Origin: Balaenoptera acutorostrata
Taxonomy: Eukaryota; Chordata; Mammalia; Artiodactyla; Balaenopteridae
Reading direction: 5' to 3'
NCBI RefSeq assembly: GCF_949987535.1
Contig: NC_080078.1
Coordinates: 50,866,207-50,930,206, forward strand
Length of the DNA stretch: 64,000 bases
Shown here: piece after piece, positions 47,851 to 60,000 of the stretch
Numbering within the stretch: position 1 is the stretch's first letter
Layout of the letters: the number at the start of each line of letters is the position of its first letter
Notes under the pieces: generated by a model
Told to the model about the DNA's origin: nothing
What the model saw: the letters and a program-made list of their open reading frames with translations, nothing else
Database searches by the model: none
Position numbers and translations under genes: made by a program

Positions 47851-47859
47851 ATTTATAAA

Positions 47860-48808
47860 ACAAAAATAAACAACAAAAATGTAACAAGTTTTACTAAATA
47901 CTAAAGGACAAATTCTACTACAAATTTCATCAACTGATAACTTCAGCCCTACAAAAACTACTTCAGAATATAGACAAAGAGGAAACATCCTCCAACTCAT
48001 TTTTTGGGCATAACATACTTTTGATACCAAAACCAATTAAGGATGTTATAAAAAAGAAAACTTACAGTCCAATACCATTCATGAACATTAATATAAAAAT
48101 ATTAAATATTTTATCAAACCAAATTCCACAATTAAAAAGTAAACTATTTTGATCAAATTGGATTTACCCCAAGAATACAAATTTGATTTAACATTAGAAA
48201 ATAAGATTGCATTGCTCACATTATTAACATATAAAAGGAGAAAAACTATATAGGATTATCTAAATAGATACAGAAAAGAGTAGTGGATAAAATTCAATAT
48301 CCATTTGTGGTTAAAAAAAGGATCTTTAACAACTAATAATAGAAAAAAGAGTTTCCTTATCCAGATAAATGATATCTTTAAAAAAACTTGTAGTAAATAT
48401 TATAACTAATGTGAAGAGTTATTGATCCACTAACTGGATCAATTTCTGGAAAAATATGGACTTTTTTCATCTTTGGTGAACTACATCCGTTCACTATTGG
48501 TGTAGTTATACCAGAAAAAGAAAGAAAAGGAATTAGGACTTGGAATGAAACAAAACAGTGTCATTGAAGATGATATAAATGCCTACTGAGAAAATTCAGC
48601 AGCTTAAGGATGCATTTTTAGAATAAATAGGAAGTTTTGCCATGTTGTTGGTTACCAAAAGAATGTCAGGAGCCAACTGCATTTTTATAGCCAGCAGCAA
48701 TCAGTTAAAATGTAATTGTAAAAGTTATACCATATAAAACAGTCCTAAATCTATAGGGGTGTGGTTTATATGAATATTTCCATTTGTCAAAAATCAATAA
48801 ATTCTACA
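47860..48808 (+). mobile_element. Old L1 ORF2 fragment (reverse transcriptase region)
   Basis: TTTTGATACCAAAACCAATT, CAGTCCAATACCATTCATGA, CAAATTGGATTTACCCCAAG, ATCTAAATAGATACAGAAAA, GATAAAATTCAATATCCATT read as decayed reverse transcriptase. The L1 seems to be interrupted by the solo LTR at 48813. After the LTR, TTGCTGTACATATATTTTAC resembles an L1 3' end. Confidence 0.75.
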
Positions 48809-48812
48809 CTTC

Positions 48813-49438
48813 CGTAACCAAACAGGCCCTATAGGGCCTTCCTAGGACAGACACCTGCCCCCATGTCTTCCACCTACCTCTTGTCTATAGAAAAACTTCG
48901 ATCTCCTAGGCCTTCCCCGAGTTCCAAAGAATAAATTTAATCAAGAAGTGAGAAAATGCAGAAAGGAAAACAGTCAAGCAAAACAAATAATAATAGTTAA
49001 GCCATTAAACAAAGTTAAGGGCCTTTAGTTCCTCCTCAAGGGCTATAGGTAATATTCTGAGCCATGCCCTGTGAGCTGTTTTGCAGATACTGAACGCCCA
49101 CCAGGTGGAAAAAGTTAACTGCATGCTGACCACAGGCACGTAGACCCCAGACCAGTTGGAACCAGAACTGATGACTTTGACTCCCGATTACCTCACCACC
49201 CACCAATCAGAACAATGTCTCGAGCTGATCACACACCTCACAACTCCCTCCCTCACCCTGTCTTTAAAAACCTTTCCCTGAAAGCCTTTGAGGATTTGGG
49301 GTCTTTTAAGCACTAGCTGCCTGGACTCCTTGCTTGGTGCCCTACAATAAACTCTGTGATTTTCTTCACCGCAACCCAGTGTCAGTAAATTGGCTTTACT
49401 GCACATGGGCGAGCAGACCCAAGTTTGGTTCTGTAACA
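48813..49438 (+). repeat. Solo ERV1-type LTR, 626 bp, with 4-bp TSD
   Basis: Long terminal repeat of a gammaretrovirus-like endogenous virus. It begins CGTAACCAAACAGG (first base expected T) and ends GGTTCTGTAACA. CTTC flanks it at 48809-48812 and 49439-49442, the 4-bp duplication typical of this class. Promoter-like parts are CCAATCAG (49203-49210), a TTTAAAAA TATA-like box (49263-49270) and the polyadenylation signal AATAAA (49346-49351). U3, R and U5 follow in that order. No gag, pol or env sequence is present, so the provirus was reduced to one LTR by recombination between its LTRs. I associate the 3' half with LTRs known from cetartiodactyl genomes. Confidence 0.9.
49203..49351 (+). promoter_or_regulatory. 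LTR promoter and polyadenylation signals
   Basis: CCAAT box, TATA-like box 60 bp further on, and AATAAA about 80 bp after that. The order and spacing are those of a retroviral U3-R. It could act as a promoter for downstream plus-strand sequence; no adjacent gene is visible. Confidence 0.6.
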
Positions 49439-49442
49439 CTTC

Positions 49443-50149
49443 TATTTTTGCATTTTGCTGTACATATATTTTACCTCAAAATGAACTTTAAAAAATATTT
49501 AAAATGTAAAAGTTAAAAAGAGAGCATGACTTGTCTTTAAACATTTGGGACACTTGTATTTATAAACAAGTGTTAGTTTGGGGATGCTGAACATCACATT
49601 TGTGTGTGAGTGTATGTAGTATTTTATTTGATATTGTTGTTTTTTGAGATTGTGAGTCCTCTTGCTTTATAAGGTCAGGAGTTCCAATCCCACTGGAATT
49701 GTCTGACACCTTACCCCCACTCAACCTGATCCACTGAACAACTGACATGGAGAAACTGCTCACCTGGGCAAGGAGGGGGAATGGGCATTGCTTGAATCGG
49801 GTTAAACCTCAGACAGGACTGATTGCTACAGGAGATAACATGTTCATCCACAACAATCACCTCTGAAAACCCAGGCATTATTTGCTCACTTCAGTCTTAA
49901 CTCCCAAATAGAATAGAATGGCTGCCAGCAAGCCTATTAGACACCCTCGTATCTCCAGAATAACAGATGGGCTTTAAAATAAAGGTATTTTAAAGGAGAT
50001 ACTTTTAATCTGAGGATGAAGGCTTAGTTTCATTTCATGCAATATGTCAAAGATGATTCTCTTCCAACTGTGCTTCTAGCTGTTAAGAAAACATTATTTA
50101 AGCATATCCTTATTATAGTATTCTACAGAACATTTTTATCAAGTTTAAG
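49443..50149. other. No gene; L1-like 3' end remnant at the start
   Basis: 49443-49510 resembles an L1 3' end continuing the copy before the LTR. The remainder is unassigned. Confidence 0.4.
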
Positions 50150-50430
50150 ATACAATTAAATACAACAAACTGTACTCATTCAAATGATACTCTTTGTTAT
50201 GTTTTGACAAATGTGTAAACCCTGTAACCACCGCCACAATCAAGATTCAGAACACTCCCATTATACCCAAAAGTTTCCCTTGTCCTTTGCAATCCCTCCC
50301 TGCCTTTACTCTTGGCCCCATGAGACCACTGATCTCTCTGTCACCATATATTAGTTTGTGTTTTCTAGAATGTCACATAGGTAGAATCAAACAGCATTAC
50401 TACTGTGTGTCTAGCTTCTTTCTACAGTAC
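50150..50430 (-). mobile_element. Old L1 3' UTR fragment
   Basis: TTTTGACAAATGTGTAAACC, GTAACCACCGCCACAATCAA, TTAGTTTGTGTTTTCTAGAA are an antisense L1M-type 3' UTR. Confidence 0.7.
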
Positions 50431-50544
50431 ATATGAAAATCACAGCTGCCACTGATACCAATTAATCATGTACTGATCAAAACAAGCTAATGAAGATTAA
50501 TAAAAAGAAAACTGGAAGCCAATTTTAATCAGCAAATTGCAGAC

Positions 50545-50748
50545 CTTTTTTTTTTTCTTAATTTATTTGGCTGTGCCTGGTCTTAGTTGCAGCACGAGGG
50601 ATCTTCGTTGCGGCACATGGCATCTTTGTTGCAGTGTGTGGGATCTTTAGTTGCAGGCATGCGGGATCTAGTTCCCTGACCATGGATCAAACCTGGACCC
50701 CCTACATTGGGAACATGGAGTCTAAACTGCTGGACCACCAGGGAAGTC
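50545..50748 (-). mobile_element. CHR-related SINE, older and shorter
   Basis: On minus it begins GGACTTCCCTGGTGGTCCAG and ends in an A-rich tail (T run at 50546-50556 on plus). CAGACCTTTT (50540) and CAGACTTTT (50749) form an approximate target duplication. The internal GTTGCAG/GGGATCT blocks are repeated several times. Confidence 0.85.
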
Positions 50749-50757
50749 CAGACTTTT

Positions 50758-52423
50758 AAAAATACATGGACATTTTATCCATAAAATGAGGCTGGTATTA
50801 AGCAAACTTACAGATTATGTCTAACCAAAATTTCATGATAGTCAATGTTAGTAACCATATGAACAGTTAGACTTTTCCTTCAGAGGACATAGGTTCTCTC
50901 AGAGAATTTTGAAGTATTGATTGATTTTTGCAGAGGTGTTACAGTAAAATCTGTTAGAAAAAGTAACAGACTAAAGAAAATGAAACCAGCCACAAGTAAA
51001 AATGCAAAATTTGCAAGGGAGAGGAAGAACATAAAGCATAGAAAAGATGAAAACTGCACTATTTTATGTAATTCAAGAAAAAATCAGTCAGAATTGAAAA
51101 GTTACAGAATATTTTTAAGGAAATTACGCTGTATTTTTTTTTTTCAGATGCCCACCATTATTTCTGCTGGCAGACACAGAAAGGAGAGGACCCCTCTTAT
51201 TATTTGGGGTTCATTTTTAAATGATAGAAATAAACAGTTTATTTCTAAATAAACAATGGACATTTTCACTGTTTAATATTCACTGTTTAGCACCTGCGAT
51301 AAGCACAAGAAGAGATTTCCTGTTTCAGAGAGAAACGCACTTTCTCTATACTCAGTTTGCTTTGTGTTTTGCGTATGCTTTTTGTGTTTTGATGAGGAAA
51401 TAACACCCCCTATAATAGGATGTATTGTGGTCTTTGGTTAGAGAAAGTTAAATTCTCAATAAAATATAGACTCTTAATATGTTACCGTGCAAACACTGAC
51501 TCTTTTCTGAGAAATGTTACCAATGCCTCTTTCACATAATGTTTTTATAAAATCTGCTACTTTCAAAAGCTCCCCCCACCTCCATTATTATGAGGTCTGT
51601 GCTCCGTCTTACCCCGCTGACCACACACCAGGGCTTGGAGAGGGCTTTGGTTGCACTTGGGTACAAAAGAATGTAATTTTGGTGTTTGAAAGGATGGGGT
51701 TTGTGTGCGATCATCAGCCCCTGAGTGCTGCTGACCGCCTGCCCCGCTTCATTCATCCTGTGGTGCACGTCTCATAATGACAAAGCCTTACTTTTAAAGT
51801 CTGTGGTCTATTTTTTCTCCCACAACATTTAGATTCCAGGGTAGCCTGGCTGAATTCTTGAAAACTGGAATTGGTGGTTTCCTAAATGTCATTTTTCATT
51901 TAGACTAATGCACACATTTTTTTCATATTTTACTATAACTGAAATCGGACTGCATCAGTTTTAATTGATGGTTTCTATTTACCTATCTATTTATTTATTT
52001 GCCAGCCAACGGGTACATATGGTACCTGCCTGCAAATATTTAAAGTAGGTCCTGTCAACTTTACATTGCTCGAGTTCTTTGCATTGTCGGATTACAAATG
52101 TTGACTTTAACTGCTCTTTAAAGTATCTTCAAAAAAGATTAAGCTAGGATTCATCATTTTAAAAGAAGTTATTAAATACCCGCAAAGGCATGGAGATAGA
52201 AGAGCAGGATGTAAATTTGATAATAAGTATTCATTATTGGAGGAATTACCACAGTTTCTTATGTATTTACAAAGCAATAGCTAAGTTTATCATTGAACAC
52301 GAGAAAGTTTTATTACTGCCAATTACCTATTACATACCAAGATCAAAGATAAGAAATCATTGTGTTATAGCTTAATTAGAAGTAGTTTTTCCCTAGTGGT
52401 GCATAAAATAACAGTGACTTTAA
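50758..52423. other. Mostly unassigned, non-repetitive DNA; candidate regulatory element
   Basis: No transposon recognised in about 1.7 kb. 51500-51780 is GC-richer. 52080-52380 is AT-rich with several homeodomain-like TAAT/ATTA cores and one TCF/LEF-type motif (AGATCAAAG, 52340-52348). The 111-codon plus ORF at 50917-51252 is Lys/Arg-rich with no recognisable domain. Absence of repeats in such a repeat-rich window makes this a candidate conserved noncoding region. Confidence 0.4.
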
Positions 52424-52980
52424 AAATTTTTTTTAATTGAAGTATAGTTGAGGTACAGTATTATATGTTACAGGTGTACAATATAGTGATTCACACTTTT
52501 TAAAGGATGTATTCCATTTATAGTTATTATAAATTATTGGCTACCTTCTCTGTGTATATATGATATATCTTTGTAGCTTATTTTATACATAATAGTTTGC
52601 ACTTCTTAATCCCCTACCCCTATATTGCCTTTCCCCCTTGGTGACCACTAATTTGTTCTCTATACTTGTGAGTCTACTTCCTTTTTGTTATATTCACTAG
52701 TTTTTTGAACTTTTTAGATTCCACATATAAGTGATATCATATAGTATTTGTCTTTCTCTGACTTATTTCACTTAGCATAATACCTGCCAAGTCCATCCAT
52801 GTTGTTGAAAATGGCAAAATTTTATTCTTTTTTATGGCTGAGTAGTACTCCATCATAACCACATCTTCTTTACACATTCATCTGTTGATGGACACTTAGG
52901 TTGTTTCCATATTCTGGCAGTTGTAAATAATGCTGCTATGAGCATTGGGATGCATATGACTTTTATTATTACAGGCACCT
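52424..52980 (-). mobile_element. L1 3' end (L1MA-like)
   Basis: AATTGAAGTATAGTTGAGGT, TACAGGTGTACAATATAGTG, CTTGGTGACCACTAATTTGT (plus-strand view) are the 3' UTR. 52790-52980 is the end of ORF2, whose minus-strand reading gives CPSTDECVKKMWL. Severely 5'-truncated. Confidence 0.85.
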
Positions 52981-53670
52981 TAGCTATTATAAAATATGGT
53001 AATGAAATTACAACTGCACCAGAAGGAAAATGCAACTTTGATGGAGCACTGAGAGGCATAGCTAACAGGTGGCATCTTTACTTTTTTTCCAAAAGATAGT
53101 GCTGTTACAGCTCTTAGCTCGAGTGATCATATAAGTTGTTGTCTAAATTGGGACCCTTTTGAGAGTGAAAGGTGATGCTAGAACAACAGGCATAAACTAG
53201 GACTGTCCCAGGGAAATAAGGGCATATGATCTCATTAATTTGAGCGAGAGACCCTCTCAAAGAACACTAAATCTGAGTTTGTCTCTAAGTCTTTGCAGAA
53301 ACAAGGGCAAGTCTTAAAATATTATATAACAAATGGAACTGAAAACTATAGACATAGAATCTTTAGGCTACTGTACTAAATAAAATTATAGACTCTGGTA
53401 ACAGGGAAAAACATTTCTGGGAATTTAAACAGAGTAGGTCATAGAATATTTCAATCATGAGCAAAGTTAAAATAAGTGTCATATGAGCTTTTGTTGTATA
53501 GATCACCCATATCAAGAGCTGAAATCTTTGTATGTGAAAGTCTCACCTTTAGGTCTAGGAAAACAACCCCAACAATTTACTTTCTTCTTACAGTATTTGT
53601 GTGTGTGTTCCTGTGTGTAATTGCTCCAAGTTATCAATGGTTAATGTCAGATTTTACTGCCTTACAACTC
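52981..53670. other. No gene or recognised repeat
   Basis: Unassigned sequence; ORFs of 90 codons or fewer with no known domain. Confidence 0.4.
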
Positions 53671-53715
53671 TTAACTGGTGCCTCTCAACATTTAGCTTGT
53701 ATAAGCATCACACAG
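53671..53715 (+). repeat. MER5A, 5' piece (split by L1-c)
   Basis: AACTGGTGCCTCTCAACATT and GCATCACACAG are the start of a MER5A element. The rest resumes at 61480 on the other side of L1-c. Confidence 0.8.
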
Positions 53716-55721
53716 GCGGGGGGGGCCTTCAAGATGGCAGAGGAGTAAGACGTGGAGATCACCTTCCTCCCCACAAATACATCAAAAGTACATCTACATG
53801 TGGAACAGCTCCTACAGAACACCCACTGAATGCTGGCAGAAGACTTCAGACTTCCCAAAAGGCAAGAAAATCCCCAAATACCTGGGTAGGGCAAAAGAAA
53901 AAAGAAAAAACAGAGACAAAAGAATAGGGATGGGACCTACACCTCTGGGAGGGAGCTGTGAAGGAGGGAAGGTTTCCACACACTAGGAAGCCCCTTTGTG
54001 GGCGGAGATGGGGGTGGGTGGTGGGGAAGCTTCGGAGCCACGGGGGAGAGCGCAGCAACAGGGATGCAGAGGACAAAGCAAAGAGATTCCCACACAGAGG
54101 ATCGGTGCCAACCAGCACTCAGCAGCCTGAGAGGCTTGTCTGCTCACCCGCTGGGGTGTATAGGGGCTGGGAGCTGAGGCTCAGGCTTCGGAGGTCAGAT
54201 CCCAGGGAGAGGACAGGGGTTGGCTGTGTGAACACAGCCTGAGGGGGGCTAGTGCACCACAGCTAGCTGGGAGGGAGTCTGGGGAAAACTCTGGACCTGT
54301 TGGAGAGGCAAGAGACCATTGTTTCGGGGTGCACGAGAGGAGGGGATTCCTTCCCTGTGTGCCCACAGAAAGCAGAGCACTGCCTAAATGAGCTCCAGAG
54401 ACTGGCGCAAGCCTTGGCTATCAGATCAGACACCAGAGACGGTCATGAAACGCTAACCCTGCTGCTGCAGCCACCAAGAATCCTGTGTGCAAGCACAGGT
54501 CACTATCCACACACCCCAACCCTGGGAGCCTGTGCAGCTGCCACTGCGAGGGTCCTGTGATCCAGGGACAACTTCCCCAGGAGGACACACAGCACTCTTC
54601 AGGCTGTTGCAACATCACACCGGCCTCTGCCACCACAGGCTAGCCCTGCATTCCAATTATAACTACCATACCCCTCCCTCCCCCAGTCATGTGTGAGCCA
54701 GAGCCCCCAATCAGCTGCTGCTTTAACCCTGTCCTCTCTGGGTGGGAACAGAGGCCTGAGGGTGACCTACATGCAGAGGCGGGGCCAAAACCAAAGCTGA
54801 ACCCCAGGAGCTGTGCGAACAAAGAAGAGAAAAGGAAATTTCTCCATGCAGCCTCAGGAGCAGCAGATTAAATCCCCACAATCAACTTGATGTACCCTGC
54901 ATCTGTGGAATACCTGAATAGACAACGAATCATCCCAAATTGAGGCACTGGACTTTGGGAGCAACTGTAGACGTAGGGTTTGCTGTCTGCGACTGACTTG
55001 TTTCTGATTTTTATGTTTATCTTAGTATAGTTTTTAGCGCTTGTTATCATTGCTGGATTTGTTTATTGGTTTGGTTACTCTCTTCTTTTATTTTTATTAT
55101 TATTACTTTTTAAATTTTTTTTTATTTTAATGATTTTGTTAAATTTTTTGATTTTAATAATTAAAAATATTTTTTTATTTATCATTATTTTTTCTTTCTT
55201 TTTTTCTCCCTTTTCTTCTGAGCTGTGTGGCTGACAGGGTCTTGGTGTTCCGGCCTGGTGTCAGGCCTGAGCCTCTGAGGTGAGAGAGCCGAGTTCAGGA
55301 CATTGGGCCACCAGAGACCTCCTGATCCCACATGATATCAATTGGTGAAAACTCTCCCAGAGATCTCCGTCTCAACACTAAGACCCGGCTCCACCCAACG
55401 GCCAGTAAGCTCCAGTGCTGGACGCCCCATGCCAAACAACTAGCAAGACAGGACCACAACAACACCCATTAGCAGAGAGGCTACCTAAAATCTTAGTAAG
55501 TTCACAGACACCCCAAAACACACCACCGGATGCGGCCCTGCCCACCAGAAAGATAAGATCCAGCCCCACCCACCAGAACACAGGCATAAGTCCCCTCTAC
55601 CAGGAAGCGTACACAACCCAGTGAACCAACCTTACCCACTGGGGGCAGACACCAAAAACAGTGGGAAGTACAAACATGCAGCCTGTGTAAAGGAGACCCC
55701 GAACACAGTAAGTTAAACAAA
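53716..55721 (+). promoter_or_regulatory. L1-c 5' UTR, about 2 kb
   Basis: The outer part starts with a G run and then CCTTCAAGATGGCAGAGGAG, holding a YY1-type motif at 53730-53738. The GC-rich section 53700-54870 has no counterpart in L1-a or L1-b. An AT-rich stretch at 55070-55200 follows, and 55375-55455 aligns with the proximal 5' UTR of L1-b. Open frames of 60-94 codons here are not conserved. Confidence 0.7.
53730..53738 (+). promoter_or_regulatory. YY1-type motif at the start of L1-c
   Basis: CAAGATGGC, 15 bp inside the element, as in L1-a and human L1. Supports this as the true 5' end rather than a truncation. Confidence 0.65.
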
Positions 55722-56956
55722 ATGAGAAGACAGAAAAATATGCATCAGATGAAGGAGCAAGGTAAAAACTCACCAGACCAAACAAATGAAGAGGAAACAG
55801 GCAGTCTACCTGAAAAATAATTCAGAGTAATGATAGTAAAGATGATCCAAAATCTTGGAAATAGAATGGAGAAAATACAAGAAACATTTAACAAGGACCT
55901 AGAAGAACTAAAGAGCAAACGAACAATGATGAACAACAAAATAAATGAAATTAAAAATTTTCTAGAAGGGAACAATAGCAGAATAACTGAGGCAGAAGAA
56001 CGGATAAGTGACCTGGAAGATAAAATAGTGGAAATAACTACCGCAGAGCAGAATAAAAAGAATGAAAAGAATTGAGGATGGACTCAGAGACTCCTGGGAC
56101 AACATTAAACACACCAACATTCGAAGTATAGGGGTCTCAGAAGAAAAAGAGAAAAAAGAAAAGGTCTGAGAAAATATTTGAAGAGATTATTGTTCAAAAC
56201 TTCCCTAACATGGGAAAGGAAATAGTCAATCAAGTCGAGACTCCCATGCAGGATAAATCCAAGGAAAAACATGTCAAAACACATATTAATCAAACTATCA
56301 AAAATTAAATACAAAGAAAAAATATTAAAAGCAGCAAGGGGGGGCTTCCCTGGTGGCGCAGTGGTTGAGAATCTGCCTGCTAATGCAGGGGACACGGGTT
56401 CGAGCCCTGGTCTGGGAAGATCCCACATGCCACGGAGCAGCTGGGCCCGTGAGCCACAATTGCTGAGCCTGCGCGTCTGGAGCCTGTGCCCCGCGACGGG
56501 AGGGGCCGCGATAGAGAAAGGCCCGCGCACCGCGATGAAGAGCGGTCCCCGCACCGCGATGAAGAGTGGCCCCCGCTTGCCACAACTGGAGAAAGCCCTC
56601 GCACGAACCGAAGACCCAACACAGCCAAAAATAAATAAATAAATAAATAAATAAATAAGAAAATCCTAAAAAAAAAAAAAAAAAAAGCAGCAAGGGAAAA
56701 GCAACAAATAACATACAAGGGATCTTTCATAAGGTTAACAGCTAATCTTTCAGCAGAAACTCTGCAAGAGAGAGGGGAGTGGCAGGACATATTTAAAGTG
56801 ATGAAAGGGAAAAACCTACAACCAAGATTACTCTACCCAGCAAAGATCTCATTCAGATTTGATGGAGAAATTAAAACCTTTACAGACAAGCAAAAGTTAA
56901 GAGAATACAGCACCACCAAACCAGCTTTACAACAAATGCTAAAGGAACTTCTCTAG
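55722..56956 (+). pseudogene. L1 ORF1, broken by stop, frameshift and SINE
   Basis: Start MRRQKNMHQMKEQ aligns with the ATGs of L1-a and L1-b. TAA lies at codon 33 (55818-55820), the same position as in L1-b. The coiled coil stays open to about 56060, where a loss of about 5 bases shifts the frame. A SINE interrupts the RNA-binding part at 56341. The C-terminal end reads KLREYSTTKPALQQMLKELL and stops with TAG at 56954-56956. Confidence 0.9.
56341..56686 (+). mobile_element. CHR-type SINE nested in L1-c ORF1
   Basis: AAAAGCAGCAAGGG precedes it (56327-56340) and GCAGCAAGGG follows its A tail (56687-56696), a clear target duplication within ORF1. The body carries a short internal duplication near 56527-56575 (GCACCGCGATGAAGAG twice), absent in the other copies here. 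The CpG-rich body is little decayed, so it is one of the younger insertions. Confidence 0.97.
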
Positions 56957-57012
56957 GCAAGAAACAAAAGAAGGAAAATACCTACAAAAACAAACCCAAA
57001 ACAATTAAGAAA

Positions 57013-60000
57013 ATGGTAATAGGAACATACATATCAATAATTACCTTAAATGTAAATGGATTAAATGCTCCAACGAAAAGACATAGACTGGCTGAATAGA
57101 TACAAAAACAAGACCCGTATATATGCTGTCTACAGGAGACCCACTTCAGACCTAGGGACACATACAGACTGAAAATTAAAGGATGGAAAAAGATATACCA
57201 TGCAAATGGAAATCAAAAGAAGGCTGGAGTAGCAATTCTCATATCAGACAAAATAGACTTTAAAATAAAGACTATTACAAGAGACAAAGAAGGACACTAC
57301 ATAATGATCAAGGGATCAATCCAAGAAGAAGATATAACAATTATAAATATTTATGCATCCAACATAGCAGCACCTCAATACATAAGGCAAATGCTAACAG
57401 CCATAAAAGGGGAAATCGACAGTAACACAATAATAGTACGGGATTTTAACACCCCACTTTCACCTATGGGCAGATCGTCCAAAATGGAAATAAATAAGGA
57501 AACACAAGCTTTAAATGACACATTAAACAAGATGGACTTAATTGATATTTATAGGACATTCCATCTGAAAACAACAAAATACACTTTCTTCTCAAGTGCT
57601 CATGGAACATTCTCCAGGATAGATCATATCTTGGATCACAAATCAAGCCTTGGAAAATTTAAGAAAATTGAAATTGTATCAAGTATCTTTTCCAACCACA
57701 ACACTATGAGACTAGATATTAATTACAGGAAAAAAACTGTAAAAAATACAACACTTGGAGGCTAAACAATGCATTACTAAATAACCAAGAGATCACTGAA
57801 TAAATCAAAGAGGAAATAAAAAAATACCTAGAAACAAATGACAATGATAACACAATGACCCAAAACCTATGGGATGCAGCAAAAGCAGTTCTAAGAGGGA
57901 AGTTTATAGCAATATAATCCTACCTCAAAAAACAAGAAAAATCTCAAACAACCTAAACTTATACCTAAAGCAATTAGAGAAAGAAGAACAAAGAAACCCC
58001 AAAGTTAGCAGAAGGAAAGACATCATAAAGATCAGATCAGAAATAAATGAAAAAGAAATGAAGGAAACAATAGCAAAGATCAGTAAAACTAAAAGCTTGT
58101 TCTTTGAGAAGATAAAATTGATAAAATATTAGCCAGCCTCATCAAGGAAAGACAGCAGAAGACTCAAATAAACAGAATTAGAAATGAAAAAGGAGAAGTA
58201 ACAACTGACACTGCAGAAATACAAAGGATCATGAGAGATTACTGTAGGCAACTATATGCCAATAAAATGGACAACCTGGAACAAATTCTTAGAAAAGCAC
58301 AACGTTCTGAGACTGAACCAGGAAGAAATAGAAAATATAAACAGACCAGTCACAAGCACTGAAATTGAGACTGTAATTAAAAATCTTCCAACAAACAAAA
58401 GCCCAGGACTGGATGGCTTCACAGGAGAATTCTATCAAACATTTAGAGAAGAGCTAACACCTATCCTTCTCAAACTCTTCCAAAATATAGCAGAAGGAGG
58501 AACACTCCCAAACTCATTCTATGAGGCCACCATCACCCTGATACCAAAACCAGACAAAGATGTCACATAAAAAGAAAACTACAGGCCAATATCACTGATG
58601 AACATAGATGCAAAAATCCTCAACAAAATACTAGCAAACAGAATCCAACAGCACATGAAAAGGATCATACACCATGATCAAGTGGGGTTTATCTCAGGAA
58701 TGCAAGGATCCTTCAATATACGTAAATCAATCAGTGTGATACACCATATTAACAAACTGAAGGAGAAAAACCATATGATCATCTCAATAGATGCAGAAAA
58801 ACCTTTCAACAAAATTCAACACCCATTTATGATAAAAAACTCTCCAGAAAGTAGGCATAGAGGGAACCTACCTCAACATAATAAAGGCCTTAAATGACAA
58901 ACCCTCAGCCAACATCGTTCTCAATGGTGAAAAACTGAAACCATTTCCTCTAAGATCAGGAACAAGACAAGGTTGCCCACCCCCACCACTATTATTCAAC
59001 ATAGTTTTGGAAGTTTTAGCCATAGCAATCAGAGAAGAAAAAGAAATAAAAGGAATCCAGGCTGGAAAAGAAGAAGTAAAACTGTCACTGTTTGCAGATG
59101 ACATAATACTATACATATAGAATCCTATAGATGCTACCAGAAGACTACTAGAGCTAATCAATGAATTTGGTAGAGTAGCAGGATACAAAATTAATGCATA
59201 TAAATCTCTTGCATTCCTATACACTAATGATGAAAAATCTGAAAGAAAAATTAAGGAAGCACTCCCATTTACCATTGCCACAAAAAGAATAAAATACCTA
59301 GGAATAAACCTACCTAAGGGGCTTCCCTGGTGGATCAGTGGTTGAGAGTCTGCCTGCCAATGCAGGGGACATGGGTTCAGGCCCTGGTCTGGGAGGATCC
59401 CACATGCCGCGGAGCAACTGGGCCCGTGAGCCACAATTGCTGAGCCTGCACGTCTGGAGCCTGTGCTCCACAACAAGAGAGGCCGTGAGAGTGAGGGGCC
59501 CGTGCACCGCGATGAAGAGTGGCCCCTGCTTGCCACAACTAGAGAAAGCCCTCACACAGAAATGAAGACCCAACACAGCCATGAATAAAAAATAAAAATA
59601 AATAAATTTAAAAAAAAACCTACCTAAGGAGACAAAAGACCTGTATGCAGAGAACTATAAGACACTGATGAAAGAAAGATGATACAAACAGATGGAGAGA
59701 TATACCATGTTCTTGGATTGGAAAATTAGCATTGTGAAAATGACTATACTACCCAAAGCAGTCTACAGATTCAATGCAATCCCTATCAAACTACCAATGG
59801 CATTTTTCACAGAACTAGAACAAAAAATTTTACAATTTGTATGGAAATGCAAAAGACCCCGAATAGCCAAAGCAATCTTGAGAAAGAAAAACAGAGCTGG
59901 AGGAAACAGGCTCCCTGACTTCAGACTATACTACACACCTACAGTAATCAAGACAGTATGGTACTGGCACAAAAACAGAAACATAGATCAATGGTATGGG

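Noticed and set aside
48813..49438. Possible provirus with internal genes
   Set aside because: The 4-bp duplication brackets a single LTR; no gag, pol or env sequence lies next to it.
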